19,758 bases of DNA from Acanthamoeba lenticulata (taxonomy: Eukaryota; Discosea; Longamoebia; Acanthamoebidae): positions 1-19,758 of the forward strand of contig NAVB01001020.1 of NCBI GenBank assembly GCA_002179805.1, given 5' to 3'. The stretch's first letter is position 1. Each line of letters starts with the position of its first letter. A program made the position numbers and the translations under genes. The notes beneath the pieces are model-generated. The model ran no database searches and was not told the origin of the DNA. It worked only from the letters and a program-made list of their open reading frames with translations. Shown here piece by piece: positions 1 through 6,399 of this stretch.

Positions 1-24
1 GCATTGTGTGTTGCCCATCTTCTC

Positions 25-64
25 CATTATTTTATATTATTTTATATTATTTTATATTATTTTA
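25..64. repeat. AT-rich decamer tandem repeat, probably intronic
   Basis: Just over three tandem copies of the decamer TTTATATTAT, followed by TTTAG. Base composition contrasts sharply with the GC-rich exon beginning near 132. It most likely lies in an intron or 5' region of the capping triphosphatase gene. Confidence 0.8.
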
Positions 65-131
65 GGAAAATTCTATTATGCAGGTCTTTCTGAACATTAT
101 AAACAAATATTTAAATTTTCTGTCCAAGCAG

Positions 132-1386
132 TTTGGCATCTACGAGGTGGAGGGTGTGCTTCGTCGCGTATCGGACTTCCTCTATGCCCACGCCGAAATG
201 CCTGATGTAGAGGTACAGAGAGAACCGGCCTGTTGTTGTGGAATAGAACTCCTCACACCGTGGCGTCACCGCACACTCCGATCTGCTCGCGCGCGCCATG
301 TGTGCACCATCAGATCGAGGCCAAGTTCGGTTTCTTGATCGAGATGGGGTCGCGGGAGCGCCTCTACTTGCCCATCACATGCGAGACCGAGGTCACGGCC
401 ACCAACCTCACCTTCCAGTCGAGCGTCCCCATGGTCTGCCTCCCTACTTCATACGTTCATTCATTTTTTAAAAAATATATTTTTTAATGAATTTATTTAT
501 TGAATCATGTCCATGCGCAGGAGATGTTCAAGTTGTGGAACGACAAACTCAACGAGCGGTTTCACGCCTCCAAGCAGCCTGGCTATCGCGTACGCCTGTC
601 TTGATTCGTGGACGCGAATCAGTGTATGCTGCGAATGTCGCACTAAACAGACCAAACGCACGATTCCTACCAAACAGGGCAAAAAGGTGAGCTATGCCCA
701 CTTCCGCGAGGTGGACGAGTTCTACCAGGACAACGTGCGGGTGACCAAAGACGAGGCCGGCCACGAAAAGCGCGTCATCTGCAAGAAGCGCCTGAAGGAC
801 CTCAACATCTTCAGCCCCTCGAGCACCGTCGACTTCCGGCTCTCCGCTTCCACGTTCGTTTCTCTCTCTCTCTCTTTGTCTGTCTTATTTGTAGTGTTTT
901 CTTGATTTTATTTTAAAATTAATGGTGTACTAAACTTGTGTATGTACAAAAAAAAAAAACAAAAAAAAACAGGGAAACGCAAGTGCCACATCCACAGACA
1001 AAGCTGCGGCATCAGAGGCACAAGGAGCGGATCAGCTACCGCTTCGAGTTGTTTTCGTTCGACCTGACTAAGGTCGAGAAGAAAGACCGACAGGGCACCA
1101 CTACCACCTACGAGATGGAGATCGAGCTGGCCGACATGGCCCTCCTCCGCGCCGAGCGGGCCAAGGTGGCCAACAAGCTGCCCAACGAATTTCTCGCCAT
1201 CGCCACCGGTACGTTCTTCTTCTTCTTCCTCGTCCTTCACTGTGGCCAGACAAAAGCGTTGAAGGCTAACACGCAATCTTTCTGCTGATGGTCGGGATTG
1301 TGGGCGTGCGACGAACAGCGCTGCTGAACAACATACACGCGTTCCTGATGCTTGCCAACCAACTGCAGTACAGAGGCCGCGAGTGA
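132..1386 (+). CDS. mRNA 5'-triphosphatase (Cet1-like, TTM tunnel family), 5' end uncertain
   Basis: Removes the gamma phosphate from nascent pre-mRNA, the first step of cap formation in the nucleus. Exons: 132-212, 314-433, 521-589, 678-853, 973-1208, 1319-1386, stop TGA. All junctions are GT-AG and phase-consistent, giving about 249 residues. The family's hallmarks are visible. The N-terminal metal-binding strand reads EIEAKFG across the first junction (pattern ExExK). Then come KKRLKDL, DFRLSAS and KERISYRF with the basic tunnel residues. The second glutamate strand is YEMEIEL (ExExE). The exon 4/5 junction is phase 2 and restores STETQ, as expected after the RLS strand. The start is unclear: an in-frame ATG at 78 could begin the protein, but 78-131 is AT-rich and ends in a good acceptor (AAGCAG), so a further upstream exon is likely. 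No guanylyltransferase motif (KxDG) follows, so the enzyme appears stand-alone at this end. Family assignment is strong; exact N-terminus is not. Confidence 0.85.
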
Positions 1387-1471
1387 CAGACAGCGCATGA
1401 ATGAAGGGACGTGCCGCTTGCTGCGCTACGTGTACAGACGCGACTCAACTTAAAAAGAATCAAAAATACAA

Positions 1472-1485
1472 GTATTTATAAATAC
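1472..1485. terminator. palindromic TATAAA element between converging genes
   Basis: GTATTTATAAATAC is a perfect 14-bp palindrome giving TATAAA on both strands. It lies about 85 bp past the triphosphatase stop and about 75 bp past the micropeptide stop on the other strand. TATAAA is a known variant poly(A) signal and no AATAAA is present nearby, so a shared bidirectional 3'-end signal is inferred. Confidence 0.4.
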
Positions 1486-1558
1486 AGGAGAGCACCTCCA
1501 CCGTTCATAAAAGAGCGTACTTGCTTTACTTCCTTTCTTTGTCGAGAATGGAGCACGT

Positions 1559-1735
1559 TCACTCTGACTTGTCATCATCTTCAACTGGGTCTTCGTCCGA
1601 AGCATCTGAATCAGACGATTGCTCCTCTGTCGTTCTGGTCATGTGCATGCCTGCGCTGTAGAAGTTGTAGCAAATTTTTGCCACGTACAAGAGCAACAGG
1701 GCTTCCAACACCCAAAACACCCACTGCGTCTCCAT
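1559..1735 (-). CDS. 58-aa single-pass membrane micropeptide with acidic tail
   Basis: ATG at 1735 in a favourable context (AAG before ATG, G after), stop TGA at 1559. The protein starts METQWVFWVLEALLLLYVAK: residues about 5-26 form one hydrophobic helix. A short linker (MHMTRTTEEQ) and a Ser/Asp/Glu-rich tail (SSDSDASDEDP, then DDDKSE) follow, resembling a casein-kinase-2 type acidic region. About 64% of its third codon positions are G or C, which supports coding in a locally AT-rich stretch. The ORF starts 126 bp beyond the TCERG1 stop on the same strand. Upstream is a pyrimidine-rich run ending in GAAGCAG (around 1805) that looks like a 3' splice site, so a 5'-UTR intron or an upstream exon is possible. 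No AATAAA separates it from TCERG1, so it could also lie in the TCERG1 3' UTR. I do not recognise a family. Confidence 0.5.
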   Translation of the reverse strand: METQWVFWVLEALLLLYVAKICYNFYSAGMHMTRTTEEQSSDSDASDEDPVEDDDKSE

Positions 1736-1762
1736 CTTTGTGTTGTGTTCTTGTTTTTGTTT

Positions 1763-1801
1763 GTTTTGTCTTTTCGTTTTGTCTTTTCGTTTTGTTTTTT
1801 C
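1763..1801. repeat. 13-nt tandem repeat upstream of the micropeptide ORF
   Basis: The unit GTTTTGTCTTTTC occurs twice in tandem (1763-1775, 1776-1788) plus a diverged third copy to 1801. On the minus strand this is an A-rich leader-like stretch immediately 5' of the micropeptide ATG. Confidence 0.75.
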
Positions 1802-1861
1802 TGCTTCGAAACAGAGCAGAAAAGAAAAGAGGAAAAAAAAGGCTCACAGGCCACCCCGCTT

Positions 1862-4800
1862 CTACTGCTCGGTAGTCGCGGATGATACGGCCGTTGTCGC
1901 TTTGGCTGGCCGCTCGCCCGCAATGTAGGCCTCCTGCACATGTGCACGTGTGATGAGTGCACCGGTTAGACCAACAGCCGATTTTACGTTGTTTTGTTGT
2001 GTGCACGCACCAGCAAGCGCAAGCGTTCCTCCGGCAGGACGTTGAATGCCTTATGGCGCTTGTCGCCCTGCACCAAGACTCGCGGTCAGACACAACATCA
2101 TTTACACGCGCGCGTGGTGTGTGGGCGTGTGTGTGCGGGAGGGGCCAGTACGCGGATGAGGCGTTCGATCTTGGGCCAGTCGGCGACGGTGGTGGTGGCG
2201 CTGATGGCCATGGTCTCCTTGCTCGTCTCCTCGAGCAGGATGAGGAAGTCCTGCTGCGCCCGCTTGAGCAGCTCCCGCACGTGCTCGGTGAACAGCCGGC
2301 GGCGCTCGGTGTCGTCGGGCACGCGGCGGTAGCGCGGGTCGTCCTGGATGAGACCCCGCACGGTGTCGTCCCACTCGCTCGCCAGGTGGATCTTGTCCGT
2401 CTCGGCCAGCAGACCCTTGAACTGCGCCAGCAGGTCCTGTGTGCCACACGTCACGCCACGTCCATCATTGGCATTATTATTAATAAAAAACCTGAAAAGA
2501 ACGAAGAAGAACGAAAAACGAACGTCAAAGAGGTGTTGAAGGTGTTGGCGGAAGAGCTTCTCCTTCTCCTCGGCGGTGAGGAGCGCGTTGGTGTAGCGCC
2601 GGTCGGACTCGAGTGTAGGTCGCGTCTCGCGCCACGAGGCGTCGTGGTGCCGCACACGTTCGCTCAGGAGCGCGCGGAAGTGGGCCACGGCCTCGTCGTG
2701 CTGCACCTTGTTGCGCTGCTCGTCCATCTCGCGGGCCTCGTGCTCGCGCCTCCGGCGCACCTCGCGCTCGCGCTCCTTGAGGCGCTCCTCGGCGCTGGCC
2801 ATGCGCTGCCGCCGCCGGGCCTCGTCCGATAGGGACCGTACGTACTCGTCAAACAGGGTCTCGCGCTCCTGCGACGACTCCACCGCCGCGTAGCGCGGAT
2901 CCTCGGCCAACACCCGCTTCACCTGTGTTGTTGCGCACACATCACGCCACGTCAGCAAGCGCTTGCTCATAAAATAAAATAAAATAAAATAAAATAAAAA
3001 ATAATTAAATTAAATTAAATTAAATTAAATTAAAATAAAAAGCAGCCAAGTACCTTGGACCAGCGCGAAGAGGCGTCGATGTCGGCGGCGTGCTCGTCGA
3101 GGAGCGCGCGGAAGCCGCGGTGGGCCTCGTCGCGCCGCTTGTCGCGGGCCTGGCGCAGAGGCGCCACGAGGGCGTCGAACAGGGCGCGGCGATCGCGGCG
3201 GTCGGCGGCCGACGACTCGCCCATGGCCCGGAAGCGCGGGTCGGCCTCGGCCAGGCGTTTGAAGTCGGCCCACTGCGTGTCGGCTGTGATCTGCGGCCGC
3301 AGCTCGTCGAGGAGCCGCTCAAAGCCCTCGCGGGCCACTTGGGCGCGGGCCCGCTTGGCCCCACGGGCCTCGTTCAGGATGTTCTTGACAAAGGCCTCGA
3401 ACACGGCGCGTCGGTCGGCGTGCCGTGGCAGCACCTTGAAGCGCGGGTCCACGCACAGCTTGGGCAGCTCCTTCTCCCACTTGGAGAAAGGCGTCAGCTT
3501 CTTCTCCCGTAGCATTTCCTGTCATTTTCAGAATGAATTCGAAAAAAATTCAAATTAGAAACACAAACGAGAAAAAAAAATTGAAATAAAAATGTACAAA
3601 AGATCAGCGGCGAGAAGGACCTTGAACTGGTCGACCCGCTTCTGCTGCTCCTCGTTGGAGACGTCGCCCTCGCGCGCCTCATCGGTCTCATCGCCGCCAC
3701 CACCGGTGGCACCGTCGTCACCCCCTACGGGCGCGTCAGCGTTGTCGTTGTCGGCGTCGTCGCCGTCACCAGCGACCTTGGGCCTCTTGCGGGCGGCCTC
3801 GTCTCCAGCCGCCGCCGTGGTCTCGCTGGCCGTCGCTTCGCCCAGCTTTCGCTTCACCGCCTCGAGTGACCTGGAGACAGACGTGGACGTGGACATGGAC
3901 TGGTCAGCAAAGGGAGGAAGAGAGAGAGAGAGAGAGGCTACAGCCGAGGCGGCGCACCGATCGGCCAAGGCCTGGCGGGACTTGGCAAAGTGGTCCTCGC
4001 TGGACTCGAGCTCCATCTCCGACCGGGCCTGCACTTCCGGTGCGGCGTTGTCCTTGGCTGCCTCCTCCGGCTTGTCGCCGGGAGGCAGCTCGCTGGCATC
4101 AGACGCGCCGCTGTCGCCAGACGTCTGCGCTTGGGGCATGGGGTGCTGCTGCTGCGGTGGCTGATCTTCTGCGGCCGTGACCGGCATCGCCGTGTCGCTG
4201 TTTTGTTGTTGGGGCTGCGGAAGGGCCGCGGCCGCGGGTGATGTCGGGCCGGCCTCGATCTGCTTCTTTCTACGGAAGAGCGCCTCCACCTCTGCTGGCA
4301 GCGTCCACGCCGATTCCTGCGTCTGTTCCATTCCAAAACAATCACGACAATTCTATCAATTGAAGAAATATAAAACAAAAATAACTCAAGAAATCGTAAC
4401 CTCTGGGTTGTGATAGTAGAAGTCGCCGTCGGCAGCATAGACGCGCTTCCACTTGGTCTCGGCGTCAATCTCCTCCCTGATGGGTGCCAGGAGCAGGCAG
4501 ACGAGGAGGTGAGCCAAGGGCTGCGCGTGTGGCAGCTTGGCCTTTGGGTGGGGGTGGGGGTGGGGGTGCCGCGTACATGGCGAAGCCGGCCCGGGTGATC
4601 TCCTTCTGGAGGGCGAGGGCGGGCGGACATTCCCACGTGGACTCGCCCGACTCGGGGTTGTAGTAGTAGGTGCCCTCCTCGGCCGTGTGCTCGGTCCACT
4701 TGGCCGCCTCCGCGCGCCACTTGTCACGGCCCTCGTCCTGCACTGCCACCACCGCCACGGCCGCGGGCTGCGCCGCCGCCGCCACCAGCGGGACGGCCGC

Positions 4801-5298
4801 CACCGGTCCGGCTGCGACGACCGGTTGCCCCATGGCGGCATACGGCATCGAGCCCGGCACGGGCAGCAGGCCAGGCGGGCCGACCGGGGCGAAGCCCTGC
4901 GGTGGAACCAGCCCGGCGCCCGGAACCTGCGGCGGCCAGCCATAGGGCAGACCACCTGGTGGCTGCACAGCAAAGAGAGAGAGAGGAGAGGAAAGGGTGA
5001 GCGAGCGATGCCGGGCGGGCGACCCCTCCATCGCGCCAGCGCACCAGGAGGGTGGGAGGGCCACCATAGGGAGACGGGACCAAGCCCGGGCGTGGGATGT
5101 GAGGAGCCGCGACACCAGCAGGCCAGCCGTGCCCACTGTGTGGAGGTTCCGCGGCGAGGACAATGCCATGTTGTGCCAGAAAAGGCGACAATTGAAGTAA
5201 GAATCTGCAAGTCAAAGCGAGAATGCAGCATCAAGAGGGACGTACGGCAGGGACCCGGGGCCAGCGCCGAAAGGAGGATAGCCACGACCACCTTGCAT
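1862..5298 (-). CDS. TCERG1: transcription elongation regulator 1 (TCERG1/CA150-like), 2 WW + 6 FF domains
   Basis: Couples RNA polymerase II elongation to splicing in the nucleus: WW domains bind proline-rich splicing factors, FF domains bind phosphorylated polymerase tail and partners. Exons (minus): 5298-5246, 5135-5045, 4962-4577, 4476-4401, 4322-3621, 3518-3054, 2922-2524, 2436-2152, 2067-2011, 1933-1862; 861 residues, stop TAG. The N-terminus is Gly/Pro-rich. WW1 is about residues 137-162 (WTEHTAEEGTYYYNPESGES, then TWECPP). WW2 is 186-211 and spans an intron (WKRVYAADGDFYYHNPE joined to TQESAWTLP). A low-complexity linker of about 200 residues follows, carrying ARKRPKV as a likely NLS. 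Six FF repeats follow from about 425 to 850, each with the W-x(n)-DPR-like core (e.g. VDPRFKVL, EADPRFRAM, AEDPRYAAV, QDDPRYRRV). The charged KEREREVRRRREHE helix after FF3 and the VLPEERLRLLEAYI ending fit TCERG1 better than Prp40. Human TCERG1 has three WW domains; only two are seen. The exon 2 acceptor could instead be at 5204, adding 23 residues. Exon 1 diverges from BET1. Confidence 0.88.
2448..2462 (-). repeat. shared intron 3'-end block, copy 1 (TCERG1 intron 7)
   Basis: Minus-strand GACGTGGCGTGACGT, 11 nt upstream of the acceptor AG/exon boundary of TCERG1 exon 8. Nearly identical blocks occur at 2939-2953 and 7456-7470, all just upstream of 3' splice sites. GTGAC within it could serve as a branch point. 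Confidence 0.75.
2939..2953 (-). repeat. shared intron 3'-end block, copy 2 (TCERG1 intron 6)
   Basis: Minus-strand GACGTGGCGTGATGT, 16 nt upstream of TCERG1 exon 7. With the preceding TGCT it matches copy 3 over 19 nt with one mismatch. The block contains CTGAC, a good branch-point match. Confidence 0.75.
2971..3035. repeat. pentanucleotide microsatellites in TCERG1 intron 6
   Basis: (AAAAT)n from 2971 to 2999 is followed directly by (TTAAA)n from about 3004 to 3035, within the intron between exons 6 and 7. Two different A/T pentamer arrays lie side by side, so length variation between strains is likely. Confidence 0.9.
3917..3937. repeat. coding GA/CT microsatellite in TCERG1 exon 5
   Basis: An alternating GA run lies inside exon 5 and encodes SLSLSLP on the minus strand. 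Flanking GTGCGC (3957) and GACCAG (3900) make it resemble a 58-nt intron. Removing it would break the frame into the first FF domain, so it is kept as exon. Confidence 0.7.
4546..4566 (+). other. G-quadruplex motif in TCERG1 intron 3
   Basis: Four G-runs (3, 5, 5 and 5 G) are separated by single T loops on the plus strand, which is the template strand for TCERG1. The motif ends 6 nt before the intron 3 donor (4573-4576). It fits the standard G4 pattern with very short loops, which are typically the most stable. Confidence 0.7.
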
Positions 5299-5495
5299 TC
5301 GATTCCTAAATCAAAAGAACAGAAAAAGCAGTAAAACGCAACGGTAGCGTTAAAAGAAAAGCGGTGGAAAAAACAGGCGAAGAGAAATTTGTAGCCCAGC
5401 AAAAATAAATAAATAAACGGAACCTTGTTCATCGACAAGAAGAGAAGCAGGACAAGAAGACCGAAGGCAAAGAGAAACCAAACCTATCCAAAGAA
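5299..5495. promoter_or_regulatory. divergent 5' region of TCERG1 and BET1
   Basis: About 198 bp separate the TCERG1 start codon (minus, 5298) and the BET1 start codon (plus, 5497), so promoters and 5' UTRs of both genes must fit here. A-rich stretches such as AAATAAATAAATAAACGG (near 5403) are present, but I cannot point to a definite TATA box or initiator. Confidence 0.5.
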
Positions 5496-5496
5496 T

Positions 5497-6129
5497 ATGA
5501 CATCGCGGTAAGTCCTCCAACACGTATTTCTTCGATATCAGGAGGCTGTTGTTAACATGGATCGATTTTGGGGACGAACAGGTCAGGAGGAAGCTTGCTG
5601 GGCTATGATGACTACAACCGCCGCAAGAACGAAGAAAAGGATCGCTTAAGTGCGCAGTCCGAGGAGTGGCTTGAGCAAAATAACAACACCCACCTCGACA
5701 GCATTGGATCAAAAGTTTCTGCTATCAAGGAGGTACTTTGCCCTTTGCTGAAGCTTTGCGCTCAATTTAAAGCAATTATTCTTTAATCATTAAATGGAAT
5801 TTAACTGATGAAAAATGGTTGCCAACGTGGCAACCTATCCCAGATTTCGTTGGGGCTCAAGAAAGAGATTGCGGACTCGCAAAGCTTGCTTGACCAAATG
5901 GAACGGGGGATGTCAGCTACCGGTGGCATGCTCAAGGTACCTCTACTCAGCAAAGTGCGATGGTTTCTTTCCTCCCTGGTTGCTCATCAAAACGCCAACC
6001 ATCCGACAGGGCTCGATGAGCAGGCTTGCTGACATGACACAAACGGCGACAAAGAAGCACATGCTCTACCTCATCCTCTTCATCGTCGGCCTCTTCCTCA
6101 CCCTCTACTACGGCATTTCCTTCTTTTAG
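5497..6129 (+). CDS. BET1: BET1-like Qc-SNARE (ER-Golgi transport)
   Basis: Tail-anchored SNARE that would pair with syntaxin-5, membrin and Sec22-type partners for vesicle fusion between ER and Golgi. Exons: 5497-5507, 5582-5732, 5844-5936, 6010-6129; 124 residues, stop TAG. The first coding exon is only 11 nt (MTS plus two bases) with a perfect GTAAGT donor. Its phase 2 end joins correctly to give MTSRSGGSLLGYDDYNRRKN. Residues about 35-95 form the heptad SNARE helix (LDSIGSKVSAIKEISLGLKK, then LLDQMERGM). The C-terminal anchor is MLYLILFIVGLFLTLYYGIS, ending SFF after a KKH stop-transfer flank. The length and the FxxTxGxL-like SATGGMLKGSMSRL segment before the anchor match the Bet1 group, though a Sft1-type assignment cannot be fully excluded. 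Confidence 0.85.
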
Positions 6130-6399
6130 CCTCTCCTTACTTCCCCTCCCCTGAAGACCTTTCATCCTTTTCTCTTTCTCTCTCCCTGTACATACTCGTG
6201 ACTCTCGCCTTGCACGCACGCTCTACTTGAGGAGTCCTCCTTCCTCTCTTTCAAATGTGACCATCAACGTCCACCACAACAAGCTTTCATTTTTCATGAT
6301 CATTTTTATTGTTTTTTTTTTTGATTCTTTTTTTCGTTTATAAAAAAAGATTTTATAAATAGAAGCCACGAGAAGTACCACACCTCGTTGAGTGTGCGC
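6130..6399. terminator. convergent 3' region of BET1 and the AAA gene; AATAAA (minus) at 6305-6310
   Basis: No gene is seen in these 270 bp. Minus-strand AATAAA at 6305-6310 lies about 90 nt after the AAA-gene stop and is its likely poly(A) signal. The plus strand is C/T-rich after the BET1 stop and lacks AATAAA, but carries two TTTATAAA runs near 6340-6357 that may serve as variant signals. Confidence 0.55.

Noticed and set aside
25..64. CRISPR-like or transposon-end direct repeats
   Set aside because: They are contiguous A/T decamers without spacers, i.e. a simple satellite in a eukaryotic intron.
2940..2970. Protein start MSKRLLTWRDV in the TCERG1 locus, similar to MLTWRDV at the AAA locus
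   Set aside because: The shared LTWRDV arises from the shared intron block; both stretches lie upstream of good acceptors and joining the flanking exons without them restores the FF and AAA domains.
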